Source: Thaumarchaeota archaeon S13 (GTDB taxonomy: Archaea; Thermoproteota; Nitrososphaeria; Nitrososphaerales; Nitrosopumilaceae). Taken from it: a stretch of 6,799 nt of DNA. This document shows, piece after piece, positions 1-5,901 of the stretch (its first letter is position 1; each line of letters starts with the position of its first letter). The position numbers were made by a program, and so were the translations under genes. Below the pieces are notes generated by a model that saw only the letters and a program-made list of their open reading frames with translations, was not told the DNA's origin and ran no database searches. The DNA lies in the NCBI GenBank assembly GCA_003724275.1, contig RHFA01000136.1, positions 1 to 6,799 of the forward strand, given 5' to 3'.

Positions 1-72
1 GAGGGCGACACGTTCGAGTCGTGCGCCGAGTGCGGCCACGGGCGGCCGCAGGGCGGGCCGGCTCTAATGTGA
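1..72 (+). CDS. C-terminal end of an unidentified gene with a CxxC zinc-type motif
   Basis: An open frame runs in from the left edge and stops at TGA 70-72, giving the last 23 residues of a protein. The visible tail contains C-A-E-C-G-H followed by a Gly/Pro-rich end. A CxxCG pair close to a C-terminus is typical of half of a zinc ribbon or zinc knuckle, so the full protein may bind zinc; the second cysteine pair would have to lie outside the window. Frame and codon choice match the high-GC genes that follow. The family cannot be named from 23 residues, and an open frame this short in GC-rich DNA could also arise by chance. Confidence 0.45.
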   Translation, partial: EGDTFESCAECGHGRPQGGPALM

Positions 73-106
73 TCCGTGGCGCGATCAAATTTTATGCACC
101 CCGCAG

Positions 107-113
107 TTAAAAA
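107..113 (+). promoter_or_regulatory. TATA box for the LEA14-like gene
   Basis: An A/T run, TTAAAAA, sits in GC-rich DNA about 26 bases before ATG 136, the usual distance for a leaderless archaeal transcript. A second A/T-rich element, TTTTATG at 90-96, is about 43 bases upstream and is the weaker candidate for this start. Confidence 0.5.
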
Positions 114-135
114 GGCCGCCCCGCCACGCGTGGCC

Positions 136-579
136 ATGGAGCGACCGAGCCGCAGGAGGGTTGTCCTCATGGCCGTAATCGCGCTGGGAGCCCTTGGCGG
201 CTGGCAGTATGTCGCGGCCACGGGCATATCGGTGAGCATAGCGGGCAGCGAGCTCGTCGGCAGCGACGAGCGCGGCTCGACGTACGCGCTGACCGTCGCC
301 GTGGAAAACCCCACAATCATCCCCATAGCCGTGGGCAAGACTGACTTTGTCGTGGTCGAGGGCAGCCGCGACGTCGGGAGCGGCACGATAGAGGCCTTTG
401 TCATGCCCGCCATGGGCAGCACGGTGGCCGGCGGCGAGTACCTCCTCGAGGCCGGCTCTGGGGGCACCGGCTCGGGGGGGGCAAGGATAGTCGGCGTGAC
501 CTCCTATGACGTGCTCTTTGCCTCGATATCGATCCCCTTCGAGTACGACACGGCGGTCGGGTTTATACACGGGGCCTAG
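136..579 (+). CDS. Membrane-anchored LEA14-like (WHy/LEA_2) domain protein
   Basis: A 147-residue protein. Residues 1-8 are basic (MERPSRRR), residues 9-28 form one hydrophobic helix, and the rest is predicted outside the cell: a signal anchor followed by a small beta domain. Residues about 48-100 read ALTVAVENPTIIPIAV, then a short loop, GSGTIEAFVMPAMGST. This is the pattern of the water-stress/LEA14 fold, including the conserved Asn-Pro at 58-59. A Gly/Ser-rich stretch at 107-115 looks like a flexible loop. Archaeal members are small secreted or anchored beta-sandwich proteins of unknown detailed function, often linked to stress or envelope roles. The frame is open from GTG 76 and also has ATG 94, but ATG 136 lies 26 bases after a TATA-like box and gives a normal signal anchor. 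The gene ends just before the PfkB kinase and carries that gene's promoter in its own tail. Confidence 0.75.
   Translation: MERPSRRRVVLMAVIALGALGGWQYVAATGISVSIAGSELVGSDERGSTYALTVAVENPTIIPIAVGKTDFVVVEGSRDVGSGTIEAFVMPAMGSTVAGGEYLLEAGSGGTGSGGARIVGVTSYDVLFASISIPFEYDTAVGFIHGA
562..567 (+). promoter_or_regulatory. TATA box for the PfkB kinase, inside the preceding gene
   Basis: TTTATA lies within the last codons of the LEA14-like gene, about 29 bases before GTG 593. The spacing predicts a transcript starting at or very near that GTG and decides the start choice. Confidence 0.7.
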
Positions 580-592
580 GGGGCCGGCGGCC

Positions 593-1486
593 GTGCTAGC
601 CGTCTTTGGGTCCGTCTCGCTTGACACGATACGCACGCCCGGCAGGGTCAACGCCGGGATACTCGGCGGCTCGGCGGCGTATGCGGCCGTCGCGGCGAGC
701 CGCTTTGCCAAGACGGGCCTCCTCGGCGTCACGGGCAGCGACTTTCCGGCGAGGTACGAGCGCGAGCTCGCAAGGCATGTCGACCTTGACGGCGTCGAGC
801 GGCGCGAGGGCAGGACGTTCCGCTATGACGCCGAGTATGACCGCCACCTCGAGTCGCGCACGACAAGGAGCGTCGAGCTCGGCGTAAACTCGGGGAGGCG
901 CGTGCGCGTCCCCGAGGGGTACAGGCGGAGCAGGTTTGTCTACCTGGCTACAAACGACCCCGCGCACAACATTGGCGTGCTGGGCGACTTTGACTCGCCG
1001 CGCCTCTCAATGTGCGACACGATAGACCACTGGATACGGACGAGGCGGGCCGACGTCGTCCGCATGGTCCGGCGGACCGACGCGGTGGTGATCAACGCCG
1101 AGGAGGCCCGCCTGCTCACGCGCGAGCACGACCTGATCAGGTGCGCAAAAAAGATGGCGTCGTGGGGCGCGACGTACGTCATCATCAAAAAGGACGCGCA
1201 CGGCGCGCTCCTCTACCACGGGGGCGAGGTGTACCCCTATCCGGCGTTCCCGACTGGCCGCGTCGTGGACCCCACGGGAGCCGGCGACTCGTTTGCCGGC
1301 GCGGTCATGGGGTACCTCGCCTCAAGGGGCTCGACTGGCCTCGCGGCGATGAGGCGCGCCGTGGCGTACGGCAACGTCGTCGGGTCGATCACAGTCGAGG
1401 CCCGCGGCCTGCGGTCCCTCTCGGGCCTGGCGCGCCGCGACATAGAGGCGAGGATGAGGAGGTATGGAAGGCTCACAAGGTTCTAG
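593..1486 (+). CDS. PfkB/ribokinase-family sugar or nucleoside kinase
   Basis: A 297-residue member of the PfkB (ribokinase) superfamily, which transfers the ATP gamma-phosphate to a hydroxyl of a sugar or nucleoside. The N-terminus begins with a beta strand (VLAVFGSVSLDTI), followed by the substrate-side GGSA at 25-28. Mid-protein there is an N-x-x-E motif (N168 to E171) for metal and phosphate binding. The C-terminal signature DPTGAGDSFAGA starts at residue 226; it contains the anion hole GAG and the catalytic base D232. Length is normal for the family. The open frame extends upstream to ATG 506 inside the previous gene, but GTG 593 is preferred because it sits 29 bases after a TATA box and directly before the first family strand. 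Substrate cannot be read from the sequence. The dUTPase gene overlapping its 3' end allows, but does not prove, a role in nucleoside metabolism. Confidence 0.88.
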   Translation: MLAVFGSVSLDTIRTPGRVNAGILGGSAAYAAVAASRFAKTGLLGVTGSDFPARYERELARHVDLDGVERREGRTFRYDAEYDRHLESRTTRSVELGVNSGRRVRVPEGYRRSRFVYLATNDPAHNIGVLGDFDSPRLSMCDTIDHWIRTRRADVVRMVRRTDAVVINAEEARLLTREHDLIRCAKKMASWGATYVIIKKDAHGALLYHGGEVYPYPAFPTGRVVDPTGAGDSFAGAVMGYLASRGSTGLAAMRRAVAYGNVVGSITVEARGLRSLSGLARRDIEARMRRYGRLTRF

Positions 1487-1817
1487 GGAGGACTCGCTGG
1501 AGCGCATGTTCCGGATGCAGCGCGAGCTTGCGGCGATGATGGACGCCTCGCGGTACCCCGAGGGCCGCGAGGCGCGCGTCTCGGCCCTCTGCACCGCGAT
1601 GATACACGAGGCCGTCGAGCTGCAGCGGACCACGGACTGGAAGTGGTGGAAGGAGCGCGGCGAGTTTGACGAGGCCGCCGCGCGCGAGGAGCTCATCGAC
1701 GTGTGGCACTTTGCCGTCCAGGCCGCCATAGAGCTCGGCATGACGCCGCAGGACGTCCTCGACGAGTATGGGCGCAAGCACGGCATAAACGTCAGGCGCC
1801 AGAGGGACGGCTACTAG
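1464..1817 (+). CDS. Dimeric-type dUTPase (all-alpha NTP pyrophosphohydrolase)
   Basis: A 117-residue protein of the all-alpha NTP pyrophosphatase superfamily (MazG/dUTPase_2). These enzymes hydrolyse dUTP or related nucleotides to the monophosphate and pyrophosphate, keeping uracil out of DNA. The metal site is visible as E49-x-x-E52 (HEAVELQ) and E75/E76-x-x-D79 (EELIDVWHF). The W59-K60-W61-W62 stretch and the C-terminal IN-x-x-RQ-x-x-GY element are characteristic of the dimeric dUTPase branch rather than MazG proper. The gene overlaps the end of the PfkB gene by 23 bases in another frame and has no TATA box of its own, so it is probably co-transcribed. The start is uncertain: ATG 1464 keeps the first family helix (LERMFRMQREL) intact, but the good GGAGGT at 1458-1463 touches that ATG with no spacer. 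ATG 1506 would remove part of the helix. Exact nucleotide preference is inferred. Confidence 0.85.
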   Translation: MEGSQGSREDSLERMFRMQRELAAMMDASRYPEGREARVSALCTAMIHEAVELQRTTDWKWWKERGEFDEAAAREELIDVWHFAVQAAIELGMTPQDVLDEYGRKHGINVRRQRDGY

Positions 1818-1824
1818 AAGCCGC

Positions 1825-1830
1825 TTTATA
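1825..1830 (+). promoter_or_regulatory. TATA box for the four-helix membrane protein
   Basis: TTTATA stands in the short gap after the dUTPase stop, about 29 bases before ATG 1857, with only GC-rich sequence between them. This fits a leaderless transcript. Confidence 0.7.
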
Positions 1831-1856
1831 CCCGCGCGCGCGGCCCGCCGGCGGCA

Positions 1857-2420
1857 ATGTCGGGCGGGCACCTAGAGCGCGGGGACCCCGGATACGCCGT
1901 GTACCTCGCCGTCTTTTACGCGTGCATGGCAATGATGGGCTCGATCGCCATATACGGGATCGCCGAGATGCACGGCGAGTGGGCCCGCACGGGCCACTAT
2001 GTCCTCGGCGAGGTCCTCGTCTCCACGGAGGTCCCCTTTGAGAACTTTGCAAAGCTCTCGACGTGGCTCTTTTTCTCGGCCATAGTCGGGTGGTACTGCG
2101 TGAGCAGGATCGGGTGGAGGCGCACCGTCGCCGGCAAGATAGGTGGGCGCAGGATGGCCCTCCTGCAGCTCATGCTCGTGGGCCTCTCGGCGATCTGCCT
2201 CTATGAGGTCCTCTGGACGTTCACGGTCCTCAACGCAAAGATAGCCGCCGGCGTGGCCGGCGGCGCGGTCCCCGACATTGACTCGCTGTATGTCGCGTAT
2301 CCCGACCCCGCGAGGCCGTGGAACCTCATCTTTGCGACAAAGTCCTTTCTCGCGGCTTTTGTCGTCACGTCGCATGCGCTGTACCTGAGCACGCGCCCGC
2401 GCAAGCCGGCGGCGGGGTAG
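1857..2420 (+). CDS. Four-helix integral membrane protein of unknown function
   Basis: A 187-residue protein with four clear hydrophobic spans at about residues 13-35, 66-84, 102-125 and 157-178. The loop between spans 1 and 2 (residues 36-65) is fairly acidic and contains two His (39, 47). The loop between spans 2 and 3 is rich in Arg/Lys (R84, R88, R89, K94, R98, R99), which by the positive-inside rule puts it in the cytoplasm and both termini outside. The loop between spans 3 and 4 (residues 126-156) carries Asp140, Asp142 and several Tyr and Pro. No enzyme or transporter signature is recognised. The start is supported by a TATA box 29 bases upstream. It stands alone between the dUTPase and the tyrosyl-tRNA synthetase, each with its own promoter, so context gives no functional hint. 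It may be a conserved lineage-specific membrane protein, but that needs a homology search. Confidence 0.75.
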   Translation: MSGGHLERGDPGYAVYLAVFYACMAMMGSIAIYGIAEMHGEWARTGHYVLGEVLVSTEVPFENFAKLSTWLFFSAIVGWYCVSRIGWRRTVAGKIGGRRMALLQLMLVGLSAICLYEVLWTFTVLNAKIAAGVAGGAVPDIDSLYVAYPDPARPWNLIFATKSFLAAFVVTSHALYLSTRPRKPAAG

Positions 2421-2421
2421 G

Positions 2422-2427
2422 CTTATA
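2422..2427 (+). promoter_or_regulatory. TATA box for tyrosyl-tRNA synthetase
   Basis: CTTATA lies two bases after the stop codon of the membrane protein gene and about 29 bases before ATG 2454, separated by purely GC-rich sequence. This indicates a leaderless message and an independent promoter. Confidence 0.7.
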
Positions 2428-2453
2428 GGCTCGCGCGCGCGGCCGCGGCGCGC

Positions 2454-3506
2454 ATGGACGTCCACGACAGGCTCGCGCTGATCGAGGGAGCGCCCACCGA
2501 GGAGGTCGTCACGAGGCCAGAGCTCGAGGCGCTCCTGGGGGCAAACGACTCGCCGCGCCACTATATCGGCCTCGAGGTCTCGGGGTTTTTGCACCTCGGG
2601 AGCCTCCTTAGCACGGGCTACAAGATAAACGACTTTGCCGCCGCGGGGTGCCGGTGCACGGTCCTCCTGGCCGACTGGCACACAATGCTAAACGACAAGC
2701 TCGGCGCGGATCTGGGCGCAATATCGCGCGTGTCGCGCTATTACAGGGACGCGTTCTCGCGCGTCTGCCCCGGGGCCGAGATACTCACGGGAACCGAGCT
2801 CTATGCGAAAACGGACTCGTACTGGGGAGACGTCGCCGGCATTGCGCGCCACGTCAGCCTCGCGCGGGCGATGAGGACGCTCACGATTATGGGCAGGTCA
2901 GAGTCCGACGGCGTCGACCTCGCAAAGCTCCTCTATCCGCCGATGCAGGCCGCCGACATTCACGCGCTGGACGCCGACATTGCGCACGCGGGGATGGACC
3001 AGCGCAAGATACACATGCTCGCGCGCGAGGTCTTTCCAAGGATGGGCTGGAAGGTGCCCGTCTCGGTCCACCAGTCGCTCCTGCCCGGCCTGGGCGGGCC
3101 GGGGGGGTCGGCTGCCGGCGGAGGCGCGGCCGCAAAGATGTCAAAGTCGTCGCCGGCCTCGGGGATATTCATCCACGACACGGACGCGGAGATACGCAAA
3201 AAGGTCTCGCGCGCGTGGTGCGAGGCCCGCACGGTGGAGGGCAACGCGCTGCTGGCCATCGCGCGAGACGTCGTGCTGCGAGGCGGCGCGGGCCTGCGAA
3301 TCGAGAGGCCAGAGAGGTTTGGAGGCGACATAGCCTACCCCGAGTATGGCGCGCTAGAGGCCGACTATGCGTCTGGCGCCCTCCACCCGTCGGACCTAAA
3401 GTCCGGCGTCGCCGAGGCCCTAGTCTCCATAGTCGGGCCGGTCCGCGACTCGCTGCGCCTCGACGAGGAGGTCCGCGCGCTCATTTCGGGGGCGCAGGCG
3501 GGCTGA
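2454..3506 (+). CDS. tyrS: Tyrosyl-tRNA synthetase, archaeal type
   Basis: A 350-residue class I synthetase that charges tRNA-Tyr with tyrosine in the cytoplasm. The Rossmann fold opens with YIGLEVSGFLHLGS, where H47-L-G-S50 is the HIGH-type motif. The archaeal TyrRS helix HAGMDQRKIHMLARE follows at about 178-192 and helps recognise tyrosine. The KMSKS loop is intact at 228-232, and the next block (EIRKKVSRAWCEARTVEGN) matches the archaeal/eukaryotic TyrRS pattern. The Asp/Gln of MDQRK points to tyrosine rather than tryptophan. Length is within the archaeal range. Unusually, residues 214-227, just before KMSKS, are made only of Gly, Ala, Ser and Pro; this looks like a low-complexity insertion in the mobile catalytic loop. 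The start is fixed by a TATA box 29 bases upstream. The 3' end overlaps the convergent methyltransferase gene by 26 bases. Confidence 0.93.
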   Translation: MDVHDRLALIEGAPTEEVVTRPELEALLGANDSPRHYIGLEVSGFLHLGSLLSTGYKINDFAAAGCRCTVLLADWHTMLNDKLGADLGAISRVSRYYRDAFSRVCPGAEILTGTELYAKTDSYWGDVAGIARHVSLARAMRTLTIMGRSESDGVDLAKLLYPPMQAADIHALDADIAHAGMDQRKIHMLAREVFPRMGWKVPVSVHQSLLPGLGGPGGSAAGGGAAAKMSKSSPASGIFIHDTDAEIRKKVSRAWCEARTVEGNALLAIARDVVLRGGAGLRIERPERFGGDIAYPEYGALEADYASGALHPSDLKSGVAEALVSIVGPVRDSLRLDEEVRALISGAQAG

Positions 3507-4266
3507 GCGAGTACTTTGAGCGGTAGCCGCGCGGGTTGATGAGGAGGTCGCCGTGGCGGTACGTCGACGAGTTGCCTATAATCACCGTGCTTATCATGCC
3601 GAGCTTGTCGGCGTGGTCCTCCATCGAGCCCAGGTCGGTTATGACCACGGACTCGCTCTCGCGGTACGCCCCCTTGATGATCGCCACGGGCGTCTCTGGG
3701 GGCCTGTGCCTTAGCAGGAGCTCGCGCGTGTCGCGCAGCTGGTGTATGCGCTTTTTGCTAGACGGGTTGTATATGACGATCACAAAGTCGCCTCGCGCGG
3801 CAGCCTCGGCGCGCTTTAGTATGACCTCCCAGGGGACGAGAAGGTCGCTCATGCTGATGACGGCAAAGTCGGCCATGAGCGGCGAGCCGACGATCGACGC
3901 GCACGAGTTGAGGGCCGAGACGCCGGGGAGTATCTCCACGTGCGGCGCGTCGCCGGGCCGCCAGCCGCGCTCTATGAGCGTCTCGTATATGAGGCCGGCC
4001 ATGCCGTATATGCCGGGGTCGCCGCTTGAGACGAGCGAGACCGTGCGGCCGGCCTCGGCGAGCTCTATGCACTGGCGCGCGCGCTCCACCTCCTGCGTCA
4101 TCGCATAGCGGTAGACGTCCTTGCCGGCGATGATGCCCTCGACGAGGTTGACGTACGTCTCGTACCCGACGATCGTGTCGCTGCGCTCGATCGCGCGCCT
4201 CGCGCCAAACGTCATGTGGTCGTGGTGGCCGGGGCCGACGCCGACTATGTAGAGGGTTCCGGGCAA
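3481..4266 (-). CDS. cbiH: Precorrin-3B/cobalt-factor III C17-methyltransferase (CbiH/CobJ)
   Basis: A 261-residue SAM-dependent methyltransferase of the tetrapyrrole methylase family. It methylates C17 and drives ring contraction in corrin (vitamin B12) synthesis. Visible family motifs are the N-terminal GVGPG (9-13); the SAM-binding SSGDPGIYGMAG (80-91); ILPGVSALNSCASIVGSPL (112-130); and YNPSSKKR (166-173), where the combination of the latter two with the D-F-A-V-I-S-M-S-D stretch is typical of CbiH/CobJ rather than other corrin methylases. An archaeal anaerobic-type pathway (CbiH) is the likelier setting. There is no ATG at the N-terminus: TTG 4266-4264 is chosen because it lies directly before the first strand and about 28 bases after a minus-strand TATA box. 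No other cobalamin gene is in the window. It converges on tyrS, with the two coding ends overlapping, and is divergent from the first YwgA/Panacea-like gene. Confidence 0.9.
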   Translation of the reverse strand: MPGTLYIVGVGPGHHDHMTFGARRAIERSDTIVGYETYVNLVEGIIAGKDVYRYAMTQEVERARQCIELAEAGRTVSLVSSGDPGIYGMAGLIYETLIERGWRPGDAPHVEILPGVSALNSCASIVGSPLMADFAVISMSDLLVPWEVILKRAEAAARGDFVIVIYNPSSKKRIHQLRDTRELLLRHRPPETPVAIIKGAYRESESVVITDLGSMEDHADKLGMISTVIIGNSSTYRHGDLLINPRGYRSKYSLSPPAPPK

Positions 4267-4291
4267 CGCGGCGGCGCGCCGCGGGCGCCCC

Positions 4292-4297
4292 TTATAA
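4292..4297 (-). promoter_or_regulatory. TATA box for cbiH
   Basis: TTATAA (reading TTATAAG on the minus strand) lies about 28 bases upstream of the TTG start at 4266 in otherwise GC-rich DNA. It supports a leaderless message beginning at the non-ATG start. Confidence 0.7.
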
Positions 4298-4345
4298 CCG
4301 GTTCCCGCCAGGGGCGCGGCACGCGGGGGTGCGGCTGGCCAATGT

Positions 4346-4352
4346 CTTTAAG
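4346..4352 (+). promoter_or_regulatory. TATA-like box for the first YwgA/Panacea-like gene
   Basis: CTTTAAG occurs about 36 bases before ATG 4384, slightly farther than in the housekeeping genes, which would leave a leader of roughly 10 bases. It lies in the 117-base divergent gap shared with cbiH, whose promoter is on the other strand. Confidence 0.5.
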
Positions 4353-4383
4353 TGCAGTACGGCTTGCGCGGTTGTGAGAAAAG

Positions 4384-4983
4384 ATGCTACAGAGAATAGG
4401 CAGGGCGCTGGGCAGGCCCGCAGGGGCAGGCGCCCCCAAGAATCCCCCTCCCAGGCAGTCTGCGATAAAGGAGGAATACCGCGACGTGTATGAGGCGTAT
4501 CTGACCCAAAAGGCCAGCAGCAAGATAGAGCCATTCCTGAGACTGCTCTATGACAACAGGCTTGTCGAGTGGGGGGGCAACCCTCGAACATCAGATTTGA
4601 AAACGCGCATAAAAATCCAAAAGTTTGTGTACTTTGCGCAGGCGTGCTTTGGGCTGAATTTTGACTATAGGCACACGCTGTACATATACGGCCCATACTC
4701 CCCCACGCTTGCGAATGACTATTTTTGCATTCAGGACATAAAGGACGTGCCCCCCGGCAAGCCAGGCAGCTGGTCCAGGGAGGGGGAGTTTCTGGGCTTT
4801 GCAAAAAGGCACAACGATGTTGACTGGCTGGAGATTGCTAGCACGCTGGTGTACCTGCGCAAGAGGCGGGGGGTTCCGCTGGACGATCTAGTCGAGTCTG
4901 CTGAGCGAATAAAATACAAATTTCCGCACGGGCGCATAAAGGCCGCATGTGCCGAACTACAACGCGCCGGACTTATCAAGTGA
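4384..4983 (+). CDS. YwgA/Panacea-like (DUF4065-related) protein, copy 1
   Basis: A 199-residue soluble protein. Residues 1-29 form a basic, Pro/Gly/Ala-rich extension that copy 2 lacks; the conserved part starts at E30. The core has RIKIQKFVYFAQACFGL at about 75-91, then YIYGPYSPTLANDYF at 100-114, a Pro/Gly-rich loop and a helical C-terminal half ending in ...AELQRAGLIK. The K-x-Q-K-hydrophobic-x-Y plus Y-G-P-Y-S pattern recalls the YwgA and Panacea (SocA-like antitoxin) group; family placement is by motif memory and moderate. Hand alignment with copy 2 gives 122 identities over 170 ungapped residues. Base composition is visibly lower in GC than the genes to the left, suggesting transfer. 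A perfect AAAGGAGG at 4467-4474 lies inside the gene ahead of in-frame GTG 4486, a possible alternative start that would remove the extension. Directly behind it lies the transposase remnant. Confidence 0.78.
   Translation: MLQRIGRALGRPAGAGAPKNPPPRQSAIKEEYRDVYEAYLTQKASSKIEPFLRLLYDNRLVEWGGNPRTSDLKTRIKIQKFVYFAQACFGLNFDYRHTLYIYGPYSPTLANDYFCIQDIKDVPPGKPGSWSREGEFLGFAKRHNDVDWLEIASTLVYLRKRRGVPLDDLVESAERIKYKFPHGRIKAACAELQRAGLIK
4618..4679 (+). repeat. 62-base tract identical in both YwgA/Panacea-like genes (copy 1)
   Basis: Every base from 4618 to 4679 equals 6126-6187, third codon positions included. Allowing a single mismatch, the match continues through 4695. Sequence on both sides has diverged at many synonymous and non-synonymous sites. 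Confidence 0.9.
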
Positions 4984-5020
4984 TCTGCGCAGTGTGGGAA
5001 AGGTCGCCAAGATCATGCAG

Positions 5021-5034
5021 GGCGAGCCAAGTCG
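5021..5034 (+). repeat. Possible left inverted repeat of the IS630-like remnant
   Basis: This 14-base segment, ending in GCCAAGTCG, matches the reverse complement of 5730-5743 at 12 of 14 positions, and the pair brackets the transposase remnant. No flanking TA duplication, expected for IS630, is seen, and a match this short could occur by chance in such GC-rich DNA. Confidence 0.25.
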
Positions 5035-5055
5035 TCTAGGACGCCCGACAGGGCG

Positions 5056-5823
5056 CGGTTCACGATCGCCGACGCTTCCGGGGTCGCCTGCCGCCACTCC
5101 ACGGTCAGGAGGCTCATGCGCGCGTCCTTGCTGCCCCCCAAGGTGGCGCGGCTCGTCCACGCGAACAGGGCGTCCCGGCTCGCGGTTCTCGCGTGGCGGT
5201 GGAGGACGATGAAGGCTGTCAGGTGCCCGGGGCACCGCGGGCTCGCCGTGGTGGCACAGGACGAGGCCACATTCGTGCATGACGCCGTGGCTGGCGTGAA
5301 GTGCGGGTCGCCCGTGGGCGTGCCCGTCGACGTCGCGCACGCGGAAAGCCACGCCAGGGCCGTCGCGTGCGGCGCGATCGCCGAGGGCAGGAGGCGACCC
5401 TTTCGGATCCACGGCAGGTTCGACGCCGCCACGCTTGTGGTGTACCTGCGCAGGCGGTTCATGCGGGGGGGCGTGGAGGCGCTTCCGCCGGAGGTGCGCG
5501 TGGAGGCGCAGAGGAGGTGGCTGGAGGAGAGCCCGTACGGGCGGCGCGCCGCCGTCGAGCACGTCATCGGGGATCTCAAGAAGATCCTTGGCAGCACCGT
5601 CGCGCCGCGCAGGCCGGGCCTCGTGGCCCTCGAGATGGCCAGGAAGGCGGCAATCTACAGCGTGGCGGCGTGTCCCCGCCCCCCGGCCCATGCCATGCAG
5701 GCGCGGCGGTGCGGGCAGCCGGGGCTCGGCGACTTGGCCTGCCCGGAACCCCTTCCCGCGCCAGCCGCGTTCTCGAGCCGGCTGCGCACAATTTCGCCCC
5801 CGCGCGTCAAAATCCGTGCCTAG
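5056..5823 (+). pseudogene. IS630-like transposase remnant, 5'-truncated and internally deleted
   Basis: The frame is open from just after 4983 to TAG 5821-5823, but only 5056-5670 resembles a transposase. It begins in the middle of the N-terminal helix-turn-helix region (HSTVRRLMRASLLPPKVARLV, first ATG at 5116). It continues with the first catalytic motif AQDEATFVHDAV (Asp at 5260-5262), SPVGVPVDV, and GRFDAATLVVYLRR. It ends with AVEHVIGDLKKIL, whose Glu at 5557-5559 fits the third catalytic residue. The D-x-A-x-x-H segment that should carry the second Asp between YLRR (near 5452) and AVEH (near 5551) is absent, and this stretch seems about 20 residues short against the family as remembered. 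IS630 elements move by a DDE mechanism with TA target sites. The missing HTH, missing start and missing Asp make this copy inactive. Its GC-rich composition matches the chromosome, so the remnant may be old. Confidence 0.7.
5730..5743 (-). repeat. Possible right inverted repeat of the IS630-like remnant
   Basis: The reverse complement contains GCCAAGTCG and pairs with 5021-5034 at 12 of 14 positions. It lies about 60 bases past the last transposase-like residue, a reasonable place for an element end, but is unsupported by a target duplication. Confidence 0.25.
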
Positions 5824-5853
5824 TCATACAACGCCCTCCAAAGTGCCCATATT

Positions 5854-5859
5854 CTTAAA
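5854..5859 (+). promoter_or_regulatory. TATA box for the second YwgA/Panacea-like gene
   Basis: CTTAAA within TTCTTAAAT would place transcription start near 5880-5885. Because the box itself overlaps ATG 5859, that upstream ATG cannot be the start codon; the gene must begin downstream at 5949 after a leader of about 65 bases. Confidence 0.6.
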
Positions 5860-5901
5860 TGGCGTCGTGGCAGAGGGTTTGGCGTGCAGGGGGTAACACG
5901 C

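Noticed and set aside
85..732. Long minus-strand open frame opposite the LEA14-like and kinase genes
   Set aside because: High GC keeps antisense frames open; the translation is Arg/Ala/Pro-rich with no family motif, and the plus-strand genes explain the DNA.
1872..2681. 269-codon minus-strand frame across the membrane protein and the start of tyrS
   Set aside because: It spans two well-supported plus-strand genes and the promoter between them, and has the composition of a GC-rich shadow.
4292..4804. Minus-strand frame opposite copy 1, with a similar one opposite copy 2 (6046-6441)
   Set aside because: The two antisense translations resemble each other only because the plus-strand paralogues are similar in DNA; no start signal or domain supports them.
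4949..5212. 87-codon plus-strand frame overlapping the end of copy 1, considered as a partner gene
   Set aside because: Its translation is low-complexity Ser/Arg/Gly/Pro, it overlaps the transposase frame, and it has no ribosome binding site.
4957..5691. 244-codon minus-strand frame across the transposase remnant
   Set aside because: The plus strand shows recognisable IS630 motifs, while the minus translation is His/Arg/Pro-rich and featureless.
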